A stretch of 39,492 nt of DNA from a bacterium (GCA_030824575.1 JAVBXL010000188.1:1-39492); one strand, 5' to 3'. Positions 14,848 to 24,078 are shown, counted from the stretch's first letter. The notes: generated by a model from the sequence alone, not told the origin. Numbers and translations are program-made.

Positions 14848-16113
14848 TCAAAAAAATGTATCGACCGTGTGGATCGCGAGGCCCACCAGACCGCCGACCA
14901 GCGTGCCGTTGACGCGGATATATTGCAGGTCGCGCCCGACGGCATTTTCCAAGCGACTGGTGACCGTGCCCGCATCCCACCCACGTACAGTGTCGCTGAC
15001 CAGCCGCACGATTGCGTCGCCATAGTTGGCAGTCGCGCCCACCGCGGCGCGGCGCACGAAGCGGTTGATGACCAGCCGCAGCCGCGCTTCCTGCTGCAAC
15101 GTGCCACCTAGTTGGCGCAGCGCTTCGCCCAGCCGCCCGGCCATCGCCTTGCCCGGATCGCGCACCGCGCGCAGCAGGCCGGCGCGCGCCTGTTCCCACA
15201 TTCCCTCGATCCAGCGCTGCATCGCCGGATTATCGACGATCTCGTCGCGGATCTTGGCGACCTTGGCCTGCATCTCCAGGTCGAATTGCAGGTCGAAGGC
15301 GAGTTTCGCCATGCCTTCCTCCGCCTTCAGGCGCAGGCTGTGGCCCGGATCGGCGGCCATGTCCGCCAGCATCTTGCGCAGGCCTGACAGGATGGCGTTG
15401 GCCAGATTTTCGTCCAGCCCGGTCCAGCGCAGCACCTTGCCCGCCCGTTCCTGCACCATCTGGCGGATCAGATGCTCGTTCGCCTCCAGCGTGCGGTCCG
15501 CCCAATGGATGATGCCGTCCATCACCGGGGCGTGGCGGCCGTCGCGCATCGCCGCCTCGATCGCTTGCCCCGCCAGCGGGCCGATATTGATCGCGCGCAG
15601 CCGCTGGCCGATCGCGCCCTTGACCATGCCGCCCAGCCGTTCCTGGTCCAGCGCCTCCAATATGTCGGCCACCAGCCGCGACGCACCCTCGCGCAGCCGC
15701 CCGTCGCCTTCGGACGGGCTGGCCAGGAAGCGTCCGGCGGCGGCAGCGACGTCCATGCCGCGCATCCGCCGCGCTACCACGGCTGGGGTCAGGAAATTGT
15801 CGCGCAGGAACAGGGCGAGCGTGTCGCCGATCCGATCCTTGTTGCGCGGGATGATCGCGGTGTGCGGGATGGGCAGGCCCATCGGGTGGCGGAACAGGGC
15901 GGTGACTGCGAACCAGTCGGCCAGGCCACCCACCATCGCCGCCTCGGCAAAGGCCTGGACGAAGCCGATGGCGGGATGGAGGTGGACGGTGGCACGCGCG
16001 GTGATGAAAAGCACCGCCATCGCCACCAGCATCCCCGTCGCCACCAGCCGTATGCCTCGCGCAGGGTGCGGGGCGGATACGGCCCTGGGCCGGGGGATGC
16101 GAAGCAGCGTCAT
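14848..16113 (-). CDS. DUF445 family membrane-anchored protein
   Basis: The 421-residue protein has an N-terminal membrane segment (VATGMLVAMAVLFITA, about residues 25-40) and the DUF445 signature EAAMVGGLADWFAVTALFRH followed by PHTAIIPRNKDRIG. A long amphipathic helical body follows (residues about 100-400), ending in a short hydrophobic segment with GTLVGGLVGLAIHTVDTFF. E. coli YjiN is a member; the role of the family is not known, though the shape suggests a membrane or cell-envelope organiser. ATG 16113 fits the family start. It follows the RND permease on the same strand after about 55 bases and might be read through from it. Confidence 0.85.
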   Translation of the reverse strand: MTLLRIPRPRAVSAPHPARGIRLVATGMLVAMAVLFITARATVHLHPAIGFVQAFAEAAMVGGLADWFAVTALFRHPMGLPIPHTAIIPRNKDRIGDTLALFLRDNFLTPAVVARRMRGMDVAAAAGRFLASPSEGDGRLREGASRLVADILEALDQERLGGMVKGAIGQRLRAINIGPLAGQAIEAAMRDGRHAPVMDGIIHWADRTLEANEHLIRQMVQERAGKVLRWTGLDENLANAILSGLRKMLADMAADPGHSLRLKAEEGMAKLAFDLQFDLEMQAKVAKIRDEIVDNPAMQRWIEGMWEQARAGLLRAVRDPGKAMAGRLGEALRQLGGTLQQEARLRLVINRFVRRAAVGATANYGDAIVRLVSDTVRGWDAGTVTSRLENAVGRDLQYIRVNGTLVGGLVGLAIHTVDTFF

Positions 16114-16169
16114 GGCCGTCCAACGGTTACGCCGCCGTTTCGTTCAGGCAAAGCCTTCTTTTACCGGCC

Positions 16170-19100
16170 TTACTCGGCGGGGTGCGGATGGACCGGCCGA
16201 TCCTTGTCATCGCCCGCCTTGTAGGTCAGCAGGCCCCGGCCCAGTCGTGGCCCGACCCAGCTTTCGATCGCCACCGCCAGGCTGAAGGTCGCTGGCACGA
16301 TGACCAGCGTCAGCACCGTAGACAGCAGCAGGCCGCCGATCACGGTGATGCCCATCGGCGCACGCCAGGCGCCGTCGCCCGACAGGGCCAGCGCGGTCGG
16401 CACCATGCCCGCGACCATCGCGACCGTGGTCATGACGATCGGCTGGGCGCGCTTGTGCCCGGCGTCCACGATCGCCTCGAACTTGGGCACGCCCTTGTCC
16501 ATCTCTTCCAGCGCGAAGTCGATGACGAGGATGGAGTTTTTGGCGACGATGCCCAGCAGCATCAGCAGGCCGATCAGCACCGGCATGGAAATGGGCTCTC
16601 CGGCGATATGCAGCGCCAGAGCGCCGCCCAGCGGGGCGAGCAGCAGCGATCCCAGATTGACGAAGGGCGGCATGATCCGCTTGTAGAGCAGCACCAGCAC
16701 CGCCAGCACCAGCAGGATGCCCGATGCAACGGCGATCATGAAATTGGTCAGCATTTCCGCCTGGAATTTGCTGTCGCCCGCATTGATCTTTTGCACGCCC
16801 TGAATTTTGCCGTCGTTGATCGCCTTCATCAGCGGCAGCGCATTGATCTTCTGCGTCGCCTGGCTGGTGACGATGCCGGGCGCCAGATCCGCGCCCACGA
16901 CGATGCGGCGGATCTGGTTATACCGGCGGATCTGCGTCGGACCCGCGCCGAAATGGATGTCGGCCACGACCTTGAGGGGAACGGATCCGCCGCTGACCGT
17001 AGGCACCGGCATATTCTGGATCGTACCGATATCCTTGCGGCTATCCTCGGCGATCGACACCCGGATAGGAATCTGGCGGTCGGACAGGGAGAATTTGGCG
17101 CTGTTCTGGTCGATATCGCCGATCGTCGCGATGCGGATCGACTGGCTGAGCGCGGCCGTGGTCACGCCCAGGCTGGCGGCCAGGTCCAGACGCGGGGTGA
17201 TGATGATTTCGGGCCGCTGCATATCGCCCTGCACGCGCGGCGCGCGCAATTCGGGGATGCGCGCCATTTCCGCGACCAGCTGATTGGCGGTGCGTTCCAG
17301 CTTTTCCGGGTCGTCCGACCCGAACATCATGATGATGTCGCGGCCAAAGCCGCCGCCCGATTGCGACTGGAAATTGACCCGCGCGTCGGCGACGGTCTGG
17401 AATTGCGGCGCAATCTTGCGCTCCCAGTCGACCGAGCTGATCGGGCGGCTCTTCTTGAGCGTCAGGAAGATGTCGGCCGTGGTCGGCTCGATATCGGCGA
17501 AGGCGGCCTCCACCACGTCGGTATCGGCAGCCAGCATGTCGGCGACCTTGCGGGTGATGGCGGTGGTCTGGGCCAGGGTGCTGCCCGGCACCGTTTCGAT
17601 CTTCACCTGGCTGAAATCGGTGTTGGTGACCGGCTGGAACGTCATCGGCAGCGTCGCGAAGGCGATGATCGTCGCGACGAACGCCAACGCGCCGATGCCC
17701 ACCGTCCAGACGCGATGGTCCAAAAACAGGCTGGTAAAGCGCCGCCAGCCGCCCCGTGCGCGATGGGCGATCGCCCGGCGCTCGTCCAGCGACCAGCGCA
17801 GCACGCTCATGTAGCGGTCCATCATCCAGCCTTCGCCATGGCTTTCCTCGCCATGGGCTTTGAGGAAATAGGCCGCAATCATCGGCGTGATGAGGCGGGC
17901 CACGGCCAGGCTCATCAACACCGACACGACCACGGTCATGCCGAACTGAATGAAGAACTGGCCCGATATGCCGGGCATCAGGGCGACCGGCAGGAACACC
18001 GCGACGATCGCCATAGTGGTGGCCAGCACCGCCAGGCCGATCTCGTCCGCGGCGTCGATCGACGCCTGATAGGCGGATTTGCCCATGCGCATATGGCGCA
18101 CGATATTCTCGATCTCCACGATGGCGTCATCGACCAGCACGCCCGCGACCAGGCTGAGCGCCAGCAGCGAAATGCCGTTCAGCGTGAAGCCCATCATCTC
18201 CATGAACCAGAAGGTCGGGATCGCCGACAGCGGTATCGCCAGCGCCGAAATCATCGTCGCGCGCCAGTCCCGCAGGAACAGGAAGACGATCACGACGGCC
18301 AGCACCGCGCCCTCAATCATCGCGGCCATGGCCGAATGATATTGTTCCTTGGTGTAGCCGACGCTGGTATAGAGTTCCTTGAACTGGACCTTGGGATTCT
18401 CTTTCTTCAGCTTGTCCAGCACCTTCATCGATTCGTCATAGACGGTGACGTCGGACGTGCCCTTGGCCTTTTCCATGCTGAAACTGGTGACTTGCCGCCC
18501 GTTCATCAGCGACAGGTTGCGCTGTTCGGCATACATGTCGCGCACCTGCGCGATGTCGGCCAGCTTGACCGTGCGGGCGCCGCTGATCGCGATCTGGGTC
18601 GCGCCCAGGTCGCGGGCGTTGCGGGCGTTGCCAAGCACTCGGATCGATTGTTCGGCACCAGCGATTTCGGTGCGTCCGCCCGCTGCGTTCAGGTTGACCT
18701 GGTTCAGCTGTTGATTGACCTGGGCGGCGGTGATGCCGAACGCCTGTAGCTTGGCCGGGTCCAATATGACGCGGATTTCGCGGCTGACGCCGCCGCCGCG
18801 GTTGACCGCCGCCATGCCGCTGACCGACAGCAGTCGCTTGGCCACAGTATTGTCGACATACCAGGACAGTTCCTCCAGCGTCATGTCGGTGGCTTCGGCG
18901 CTGAAATAGGCGATCGGCCCGCCATCGATGTCGATGCGGGTGACCTGCGGCTCCAATATGCCGTCGGGCAGGTCGCTGCGAATCTGGTCGACGGCGTTCT
19001 TGACGTCGTTGACCGCGCGGTCGACCGGGGTGCCGATCTGGAACTGGACGTTGGTGAGCGACCGCCCTTCGGACGCGAAGGATGTGATCTCATCGACGCC

Positions 19101-19334
19101 GCTGATGCCGCGTACCGCCGCTTCGACCCGCTGCGTGACCTGGGTTTCCAGTTCGGTCGGGGCTGCGCCGGGCTGGCTGACGACGACGCTGACCGCTGGG
19201 AAGCTGATGTCCGGGTTGTTGTTCACGTCCATCCGCATGAAGCTGACGATGCCCGCCAGCATCAGCGCGGCGAACAGCACCAGCGGCGTCACCGGGTTGC
19301 GGATGGCCCATGCGGAAATATTGCGAAAATTCAT
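16170..19334 (-). CDS. RND efflux permease, AcrB/HAE1 family
   Basis: This inner-membrane proton/drug antiporter of 1054 residues works with a periplasmic adaptor and an outer-membrane channel. Twelve membrane helices are expected; helix 1 is [16 protein letters not shown]. The proton-relay aspartates are in [17 protein letters not shown] (about residue 400-410), and the matching lysine is in [17 protein letters not shown] (about 935). The porter-domain motif [13 protein letters not shown] is near residue 95. The overall pattern is closer to the HAE1/MexB-like hydrophobe-amphiphile group than to heavy-metal pumps (no DFG/VDGA metal motif). It is preceded by its adaptor gene with a 144-base gap, which holds a GGACGCG...CGCGTCC hairpin. 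No outer-membrane channel gene follows, so a channel encoded elsewhere is probably shared. Confidence 0.95.
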   Translation of the reverse strand: MNFRNISAWAIRNPVTPLVLFAALMLAGIVSFMRMDVNNNPDISFPAVSVVVSQPGAAPTELETQVTQRVEAAVRGISGVDEITSFASEGRSLTNVQFQIGTPVDRAVNDVKNAVDQIRSDLPDGILEPQVTRIDIDGGPIAYFSAEATDMTLEELSWYVDNTVAKRLLSVSGMAAVNRGGGVSREIRVILDPAKLQAFGITAAQVNQQLNQVNLNAAGGRTEIAGAEQSIRVLGNARNARDLGATQIAISGARTVKLADIAQVRDMYAEQRNLSLMNGRQVTSFSMEKAKGTSDVTVYDESMKVLDKLKKENPKVQFKELYTSVGYTKEQYHSAMAAMIEGAVLAVVIVFLFLRDWRATMISALAIPLSAIPTFWFMEMMGFTLNGISLLALSLVAGVLVDDAIVEIENIVRHMRMGKSAYQASIDAADEIGLAVLATTMAIVAVFLPVALMPGISGQFFIQFGMTVVVSVLMSLAVARLITPMIAAYFLKAHGEESHGEGWMMDRYMSVLRWSLDERRAIAHRARGGWRRFTSLFLDHRVWTVGIGALAFVATIIAFATLPMTFQPVTNTDFSQVKIETVPGSTLAQTTAITRKVADMLAADTDVVEAAFADIEPTTADIFLTLKKSRPISSVDWERKIAPQFQTVADARVNFQSQSGGGFGRDIIMMFGSDDPEKLERTANQLVAEMARIPELRAPRVQGDMQRPEIIITPRLDLAASLGVTTAALSQSIRIATIGDIDQNSAKFSLSDRQIPIRVSIAEDSRKDIGTIQNMPVPTVSGGSVPLKVVADIHFGAGPTQIRRYNQIRRIVVGADLAPGIVTSQATQKINALPLMKAINDGKIQGVQKINAGDSKFQAEMLTNFMIAVASGILLVLAVLVLLYKRIMPPFVNLGSLLLAPLGGALALHIAGEPISMPVLIGLLMLLGIVAKNSILVIDFALEEMDKGVPKFEAIVDAGHKRAQPIVMTTVAMVAGMVPTALALSGDGAWRAPMGITVIGGLLLSTVLTLVIVPATFSLAVAIESWVGPRLGRGLLTYKAGDDKDRPVHPHPAE

Positions 19335-19351
19335 GACGGGCTTCCCTCACC

Positions 19352-19369
19352 GGACGCGCTGGCGCGTCC
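19352..19369 (-). other. Hairpin in the adaptor-permease gap of the RND operon
   Basis: GGACGCG-CTGG-CGCGTCC is a perfect 7-bp stem with a 4-base loop just ahead of the permease start in the transcript. It lacks a T-run, so it could tune expression or stability of the permease part of the mRNA rather than end transcription. Confidence 0.4.
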
Positions 19370-19478
19370 GTCCAACCTGTGCCGGACGCAGCATAGCGTC
19401 CTATTCAACCTGTTCGCCGCGCCCGATGGCGCGCATCCTGCCGTCCGGGGCGCGGCCGGTGTCGGCCACGCCTATAGC

Positions 19479-20651
19479 CTAGCGGGTCTTCAACAATTCC
19501 GGTTTCACCTTCTGCCCCGGCGCCAGGAAGGCGCCGGCGGAGGTGACGATGCTTTCCGCGCCGTCGATCCCACTGGTCACGGCGACCCCGGCGTCGGACA
19601 CCTGACCCACGGTCACGGCGCGGCGCTCCACCTGATTCTTGGCGTTGACGACATAGACATAGCTGCCCTTGGCGTCGCTCTGCACCGCCGATTCGGGCAG
19701 CAGGGGGGCGCTGCCCGATCCACTGGTGATGGTCGCGGCGGCAAAGCCGCCCGGCCGGATCGCGGGATTATAGGCGACGGCTATCCGCGCGATGCCTTGG
19801 CGCGTCTGGGGATCGATCACTGGCGACACCTGCCAGATGCGGCCGGCGAACTGGTCGCTATGGCCGATCGGCGTCACCATGGCGCTGTTGCCCGGACGCA
19901 GCGTCGCCAGGTCGCCTTCGGCCACCTGGGCCTGCAATTCCATCTCGCCATCCTTGGCCAGGCGGAACAGCACTGCGCCGCCCGCCTGCACGATCTGGCC
20001 GGGTTCTACCGCGCGGGTCAGGACCAGGCCGGACGCGGGCGCGCGAATGTCCAGCCGCCCGGTGCGGGCGCGCTGTTCGGCAAGCTGCGCGGCGGCGACA
20101 TTCACGCGCGCCGCCGCCGCATCGCGGGTCGCGGTGCGCTGATCGATGTCGGCGGCGCTGATGAAGCCGCGGCCGACCAGCGCCTTGGCGCGGTCAAGCT
20201 GTGCCTGGGCGAGTTTGGCGTCAGCGCGGGCCACATCGACCTGGGCGGCGAGCGAGCGCACCTGTTCGACCTGGACCGACCGTTCGATGATCGCCAGCGG
20301 CTGGCCGGCGCGCACCCAGTCGCCCGGTTGCACCAGCACCCGCGTCACCATGCCGCCTTCGCCGACGACGCCGACCGGCATGTCGATCCGCGCGGCCAGC
20401 GACCCGGTCGCCGTGACGGTGCGGGCCACGACCGACTGGCCGGGCCGAATGACGGTGACGACCGGCACCTGCGCGGCCGGCGCGGCGGGGGCGGCCGCCG
20501 TATCGCCGCGCATCGATATCCAGGCGGCCGCGGCGACCAGCAGAACGGCGACGCCGCCGCCGATCAGCAGCAGCCGTTTGCGCCGTCGGCGCGCCTCATC
20601 TTCGTCGATGACGACCATCGAGTCGCCCACCAGCTGGGTTTCGTAATTCAT
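19479..20651 (-). CDS. RND efflux periplasmic adaptor (membrane fusion protein)
   Basis: The 390-residue protein links the RND permease to an outer-membrane channel. It has a basic cytosolic start (EARRRRKRLLLIGG), one membrane helix (GGGVAVLLVAAAAWISM, about residues 30-46), and a barrel-sandwich (lipoyl-like) half with TATGSLAARIDMPV and VQPGDWVRAGQPL. A helical hairpin of Ala-rich coiled coil runs from about 120 to 195, followed by the second sandwich half (RAPASGLVLTRAVEPGQIV) and beta-barrel and membrane-proximal domains. It is anchored by a helix rather than a lipid, since no lipobox is seen. ATG 20651 is chosen; two in-frame ATGs slightly upstream lack good ribosome sites. A palindrome overlaps the likely promoter. 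Confidence 0.92.
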   Translation of the reverse strand: MNYETQLVGDSMVVIDEDEARRRRKRLLLIGGGVAVLLVAAAAWISMRGDTAAAPAAPAAQVPVVTVIRPGQSVVARTVTATGSLAARIDMPVGVVGEGGMVTRVLVQPGDWVRAGQPLAIIERSVQVEQVRSLAAQVDVARADAKLAQAQLDRAKALVGRGFISAADIDQRTATRDAAAARVNVAAAQLAEQRARTGRLDIRAPASGLVLTRAVEPGQIVQAGGAVLFRLAKDGEMELQAQVAEGDLATLRPGNSAMVTPIGHSDQFAGRIWQVSPVIDPQTRQGIARIAVAYNPAIRPGGFAAATITSGSGSAPLLPESAVQSDAKGSYVYVVNAKNQVERRAVTVGQVSDAGVAVTSGIDGAESIVTSAGAFLAPGQKVKPELLKTR

Positions 20652-20692
20652 GCCGTTTCTCATCTCTCCGGCGCATCGCCATTTCGGCAACT

Positions 20693-20712
20693 GTGTTATA
20701 TGAATATAGCAC
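20693..20712. promoter_or_regulatory. Palindromic operator upstream of the RND operon
   Basis: GTGTTATATGAATATAGCAC is a near-perfect inverted repeat (16 of 20 positions symmetric), 42-61 bases upstream of the adaptor start. On the minus strand it contains TATATT and TATAAC, both -10-like. A TTGAGA lies just upstream. This fits a TetR- or MarR-type repressor site covering the promoter; no such regulator gene is in the window. Confidence 0.5.
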
Positions 20713-20883
20713 CGCTCTCAACCCCCAATATCATGGTTCAAAGGGGGACGGCAAAGCGATATTGCGGGGCGGATGGAGGGTGGAGTGCGACGCGCCGTTC
20801 GTCTATGCTGAAGGACGCACATTGACTTGCCGAATCCGCCAGTCGTGGCGCAGCGGCGACGCCATGCGGGAGAGGAGCGCGCC

Positions 20884-21132
20884 ATGGATTTGCTGGGGTG
20901 GATCGTCATCGGCCTGCTGGCCGGTGCCTTGGCCAAGCTGATCATGCCCGGCCGCGATCCGGGCGGCTGTATCGTCACCATATTGCTGGGCATAGCCGGG
21001 GCGTTGCTGGCCGGTTTCGTCGGGCGGCTGGCGGGTGTCTATGCGCCCGGTGAGCGTGCCGGCTTCATCGCCGCCATTTTGGGCGCTGTCGCCGTGCTGG
21101 CGCTCTACCGCTTTTTCGCCGCGCGGCGCTAA
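20884..21132 (+). CDS. GlsB/YeaQ/YmgE family membrane protein, copy 1
   Basis: This 82-residue protein has three hydrophobic helices (DLLGWIVIGLLAGALAKLI; GCIVTILLGIAGALLAGFVG; GFIAAILGAVAVLALYRFF) and the family glycine pattern GxxxG. The family is linked to stress responses in bacteria, but the biochemical role is unknown. It carries the signature PGRDPGGCIVTILLGI after helix 1. ATG 20884 is preferred because GAGGAG lies at a good distance upstream; the frame is open further back. A second member faces it 65 bases away, with a perfect terminator palindrome between. Confidence 0.9.
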   Translation: MDLLGWIVIGLLAGALAKLIMPGRDPGGCIVTILLGIAGALLAGFVGRLAGVYAPGERAGFIAAILGAVAVLALYRFFAARR

Positions 21133-21145
21133 AACCGCGCGCAAA

Positions 21146-21175
21146 AAAAGGGCCGCGCCATGGCGCGGCCCTTTT
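21146..21175. terminator. Bidirectional terminator between the two GlsB-like genes
   Basis: The 30 bases from AAAAGGGCCGCGCC to GGCGCGGCCCTTTT are a perfect palindrome centred on CATG. It has A and T runs at the ends, so it stops transcription from both convergent genes. Confidence 0.93.
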
Positions 21176-21196
21176 GCATGTATGCGGAATGCGCAG

Positions 21197-21451
21197 TTAA
21201 CGCATCGACCCGCGACGGACCAGATTGACGATCGCCAGCAGGATGATCGCGCCGACCAGCGACACCAGGAAGCTGTACAGCGTCAGGCCTTCGTTGATCG
21301 AGCCGCCGCTGAAGATCAGGCCGCCGATGAATGCGCCGACGATGCCGACCACGATGTTGAGCAGGATGCCCTGCTGCGCGTCGGTCCGCATCACCATACT
21401 GGCGAGCCAGCCAATGACGCCGCCGACGATAAGCCACAAGATAATGCCCAT
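21197..21451 (-). CDS. GlsB/YeaQ/YmgE family membrane protein, copy 2
   Basis: This 84-residue protein has three hydrophobic helices (MGIILWLIVGGVIGWLAS; GILLNIVVGIVGAFIGGLIF; LVSLVGAIILLAIVNLV) and the family motif MRTDAQQGILLNIVVGI, where copy 1 has PGRDPGGCIVTILLGI. It is diverged from copy 1, so the pair is an old duplication or two independent members. ATG 21451 is chosen because AAGGAG lies 7 bases upstream; upstream codons in the frame have no such site. It is convergent with copy 1. Confidence 0.9.
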   Translation of the reverse strand: MGIILWLIVGGVIGWLASMVMRTDAQQGILLNIVVGIVGAFIGGLIFSGGSINEGLTLYSFLVSLVGAIILLAIVNLVRRGSMR

Positions 21452-21604
21452 GTTACTCTCCTTGACCACGCCCCCAGCGGGTTGGGTGCTGTCTGAACGG
21501 AGGAAAGGGCGTCCCGTTCCACGGTGCAAAAAATGATTCCGGGCTGGAAACCATCTTGGCTTTGCGCCGTTCTGGCGCGTTCGTTACGGATGCATGCCGC
21601 AAGC

Positions 21605-21648
21605 ATGAAGAAGGGCCGCCGGATCTGCATCCGGCGGCCCTTCTTCAT
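21605..21648. terminator. Perfect 20-bp hairpin downstream of sciP
   Basis: Two 20-base arms (21605-21624 and 21629-21648) are exact reverse complements around the loop CTGC. The outer arms are GAAGAAG/CTTCTTC and the core is GGGCCGCCGG. On the sciP side the end is CCCTTCTTCAT, a moderate pyrimidine tract, consistent with termination. It also lies upstream of GlsB copy 2 (start 21451) and separates the two transcription units. Confidence 0.85.
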
Positions 21649-21690
21649 ATCGCTATGGGGCCGTGGCGGGGATTCGCCCGCCCAGGCCGA

Positions 21691-21990
21691 TCAGTATTTT
21701 TGCTGCCGCTCGTACAGCGACTTATAATATTGGATGCGGGTGACGCGCAGGCCATGCATGCCCGATCGATCGACCGCACGCTGCCAACTGGCGAATTCCT
21801 CCAGCGTCAGATTGTAGCGCGCGCAGGCTTCGTCCACGCTGAGCAGGCCGCCATTCACCGCAGCGACCACTTCCGCCTTGCGCCGCACCACCCAGCGTGT
21901 GGTGTCGGCTGGCGGCAGGCTGTCGAGGGTAAGGGGTTCCCCGAGCGGCCCGACGACCTGAGCCGGCTTGATTTTCTGGTTCTCGATCAT
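21691..21990 (-). CDS. sciP: SciP-type CtrA inhibitor (DUF1153 protein)
   Basis: SciP binds the cell-cycle master regulator CtrA and blocks its activation of target genes in Caulobacter; homologues are widespread in alphaproteobacteria. The 99-residue protein shows the family pattern MIENQKIKPAQVVGPLGEPL, then DTTRWVVRRKAEVVAAVNGG, LLSVDEACARYNLTLEEF and the C-terminal HGLRVTRIQYYKSLY. The central part is a helix-turn-helix-like fold. ATG 21990 is used because GAGGGTAAGA lies upstream; a TTG four codons earlier overlaps that ribosome site. A strong hairpin follows the gene. The upstream region was checked by eye for a TTAA-N7-TTAA CtrA site and none was found. Confidence 0.92.
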   Translation of the reverse strand: MIENQKIKPAQVVGPLGEPLTLDSLPPADTTRWVVRRKAEVVAAVNGGLLSVDEACARYNLTLEEFASWQRAVDRSGMHGLRVTRIQYYKSLYERQQKY

Positions 21991-22096
21991 TCTTACCCTC
22001 AAAGTGCGGCACTGGCGTTACCGAATTCAGCAGTGAAACCTTTATCTGCATCAGCCCTGAAGAACGGCTAAAGCCCCACGGTAAACACGGCCTTCA

Positions 22097-22393
22097 TCAT
22101 TCATGCCCCCTGGCTAAACGGCTCGCGATCAACGGGTTGAAACTTCCCGCGAGACGAACGGCTTCGATCTTGCCGCCGGAACGTGGCGCGAAAACACCCG
22201 CCAGTTCCTGAATCCAGTCGTCGCTTCCGCCCTGCCCCCGCAGGACGCCCGCCACCGCCTGCGCGGTCGGACTGGCCGCCTGCGCTGCTGCCGTGGCAGC
22301 CCGCAGAAATGGCCAGGCCGGCACGCGCGGCCGGCTGAGGGGTCTGGGGGAGCCAGGCTTCAGCCCGCCACCCCGAAGGAAACTCAGATCCAT
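22097..22393 (-). CDS. Possible small protein, 98 residues, unknown
   Basis: The family is not recognised. The frame starts with ATG 22393 (AGGGG two bases upstream, too close for a good ribosome site) and encodes a Pro/Arg-rich N-terminus, an Ala-rich helix (FLRAATAAAQAASPTAQAVA) and a more protein-like C-terminal half (DDWIQELAGVFAPRSGGKIE). Third positions are mainly G or C, as expected for a real gene in this genome, but GC-rich DNA gives such frames by chance. It occupies most of the 565-base gap between sciP and mnmA, which otherwise holds only the mnmA promoter. It would be transcribed towards sciP. Confidence 0.4.
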   Translation of the reverse strand: MDLSFLRGGGLKPGSPRPLSRPRVPAWPFLRAATAAAQAASPTAQAVAGVLRGQGGSDDWIQELAGVFAPRSGGKIEAVRLAGSFNPLIASRLARGHE

Positions 22394-22520
22394 GACCCCT
22401 GTGTAGAGGGTAATGAATAAGGGTCGGTAAACTCGACACCGCTTTCGTGACTCGTCCGGCCCCCCTTTCGCGTCGATCCGTCCCGATTATGGGCAAAGTG
22501 GCGCTACCTTTTGTTAACTT

Positions 22521-22549
22521 TTGCGCACCCGGCGACCTTGCACTATATG
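22521..22549 (+). promoter_or_regulatory. Promoter of mnmA (likely leaderless transcript)
   Basis: TTGCGC (22521-22526), a 17-base spacer, then TATATG (22544-22549). The first base of the mnmA ATG is only 7 bases after the -10 hexamer, so transcription should begin at or next to the start codon. There is no Shine-Dalgarno sequence before the ATG, in keeping with a leaderless mRNA. Confidence 0.5.
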
Positions 22550-22555
22550 CGCGCC

Positions 22556-23662
22556 ATGCAGCCCCAGTTTCAGCTTACAGAGCCGCTTGCCCAGCGGCGT
22601 ATCGTCGTCGCCATGTCGGGCGGCGTGGATAGCAGCGTCGTCGCCGCGCTCGCCGCGAAGACCGGCGCCGAGGTGATCGGCGTCACGCTCCAACTCTACG
22701 ACCACGGCGCCGCCGTGGGCCGTACCGGCAGTTGCTGCGCGGGGCAGGATATTCGCGACGCGCGCGCCGTCGCCGACCGCATCGGCATCGCGCATTATGT
22801 CTTTGATTATGAAACCGCCTTTCGCGATTCGGTGATCGCCGACTTTGCCGATGAATATATGGCCGGGCGCACCCCCATCCCCTGCGTGAAGTGCAATATG
22901 GGGGTGAAGTTCACCGACCTGTTCCAGATCGCGCGCGATCTGGGCGCCGACTGCCTGGCCACCGGCCATTATGTGCAACGAGTCGAAGGCGCGCACGGCG
23001 CGGAACTGCACCGCGCCGCCGATCCTGCGCGCGACCAGAGCTATTTCCTCTTCGCGACGACTCAGGTGCAGCTCGACTATCTGCGCTTCCCCTTGGGCGG
23101 CTTGCCCAAGCCGCAGGTGCGCGAGATTGCCGCCGAATTGGGCCTGGCTGTCGCGCTCAAGCCCGACAGCCAGGACATTTGTTTCGTGCCGGACGGCGAT
23201 TATGCCAAGATCGTGCGCAAACTGCGCCCCGACGCGGACGAGGGCGGCGACATCGTCCATATCGACGGCCGGGTACTGGGCCGGCACAAGGGGATGATCC
23301 ATTTCACCGTCGGCCAGCGCAAGGGGCTGGAGATCGGCGGCCAGCCCGACCCGCTTTATGTCGTGCGGCTGGACGCAGCGGCCAGGCGCGTGATCGTGGG
23401 ACCACGCGCGGCGCTGGCGGTGTCGGGCGCGATGCTGAGCGACATCAACTGGCTGGGCGGCGACTTTACCGGGCCGCTGACCGCGAAGGTGCGGTCGATG
23501 GCCAAGCCCGTACCCGCAAGGCTGGACGGCGACCGACTGTTGTTCGATGCCCCCGAATATGGCGTCGCGCCGGGGCAGGCAGCGGTGCTGTATGCGGGCG
23601 AACGCGTGCTGGGCGGCGGCTGGATCGCCAGCACCCAGGCGGCGATGGCGGAAGCGGCCTGA
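22556..23662 (+). CDS. mnmA: tRNA-specific 2-thiouridylase MnmA
   Basis: This enzyme puts sulfur on C2 of the wobble uridine (U34) in tRNAs for Lys, Glu and Gln, using sulfur relayed from cysteine desulfurase. The 368-residue protein has the ATP PP-loop SGGVDSS (21-27), the first catalytic Cys in [13 protein letters not shown] (Cys113), [21 protein letters not shown], and the second catalytic Cys in [13 protein letters not shown] (Cys209). The C-terminal beta-barrel region has [13 protein letters not shown] and PLYVV. Length is normal. ATG 22556 gives the family start; upstream in-frame ATG 22547 falls within the -10 box. A small gene follows 16 bases later with a good ribosome site. Confidence 0.95.
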   Translation: MQPQFQLTEPLAQRRIVVAMSGGVDSSVVAALAAKTGAEVIGVTLQLYDHGAAVGRTGSCCAGQDIRDARAVADRIGIAHYVFDYETAFRDSVIADFADEYMAGRTPIPCVKCNMGVKFTDLFQIARDLGADCLATGHYVQRVEGAHGAELHRAADPARDQSYFLFATTQVQLDYLRFPLGGLPKPQVREIAAELGLAVALKPDSQDICFVPDGDYAKIVRKLRPDADEGGDIVHIDGRVLGRHKGMIHFTVGQRKGLEIGGQPDPLYVVRLDAAARRVIVGPRAALAVSGAMLSDINWLGGDFTGPLTAKVRSMAKPVPARLDGDRLLFDAPEYGVAPGQAAVLYAGERVLGGGWIASTQAAMAEAA

Positions 23663-23678
23663 CCCCGGAGGAAGATAT

Positions 23679-24002
23679 ATGGGCGCTCCGAAAACCCGCA
23701 TCATGTACATCGAAGATAAGAGCGACGGCCTGAATGGACCGGCGCGTATAGGTCGCGTCGCGCTGTCAAAGTCCGGCTTGTCGCTGCATTACGACGGGCG
23801 CACATTCCAGCGGCTCGGCGGACGCGGTGCCAAGGCCAATTATTTCGATCTGGAGACTGGAAGCCATTTCTGGATATCGGGTTCCAGGAAAGATGGTCGT
23901 GACCGCCTATATGAAAGCAGCGCAAAGCCTGTCGCCATCGATCCTGACGTGAGGGATGAACATTGGCGTGATATCAGAAATGGAGAGATTCCCCTCGTCT
24001 GA
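23679..24002 (+). CDS. Small conserved protein of unknown function
   Basis: The 107-residue product belongs to a small, widely distributed family that is often mislabelled '1-deoxy-D-xylulose-5-phosphate synthase' in databases; it has none of that enzyme's thiamine-binding domains. Recognisable blocks are MYIEDKSDGLNGPARIGRV, ALSKSGLSLHYDGRTFQRL, KANYFDLETGSHFWISGSRK and the end VRDEHWRDIRNGEI. It is probably a small beta-rich cytosolic protein. ATG 23679 is strongly supported by GGAGGAA 5 bases upstream. It lies between mnmA and hisG on the same strand. In the 76 bases before hisG a GGCAGCT...AGCTGCC hairpin (24014-24033) is seen, without a T-run. Confidence 0.85.
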   Translation: MGAPKTRIMYIEDKSDGLNGPARIGRVALSKSGLSLHYDGRTFQRLGGRGAKANYFDLETGSHFWISGSRKDGRDRLYESSAKPVAIDPDVRDEHWRDIRNGEIPLV

Positions 24003-24078
24003 CGCCTGTTTAGGCAGCTGCGGCAAGCTGCCCCCAAACCTTGCCCTTTCGCGCCCCCGCGCGTAAGGCCCGCGCGTC

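Noticed and set aside
16182..18749. Open frame of 855 codons on the plus strand across the RND permease
   Set aside because: It lies wholly antisense to a clear RND permease; the product is Arg/His/Asp-rich with no domain. Long antisense frames are common in GC-rich genes.
22003..22110. CtrA box (TTAA-N7-TTAA) upstream of sciP
   Set aside because: Only partial TTAC/TTA stretches; no pair with the right spacing.
22514..23710. Open frame of 398 codons on the minus strand across mnmA
   Set aside because: Antisense to a clear MnmA gene; no domain seen.
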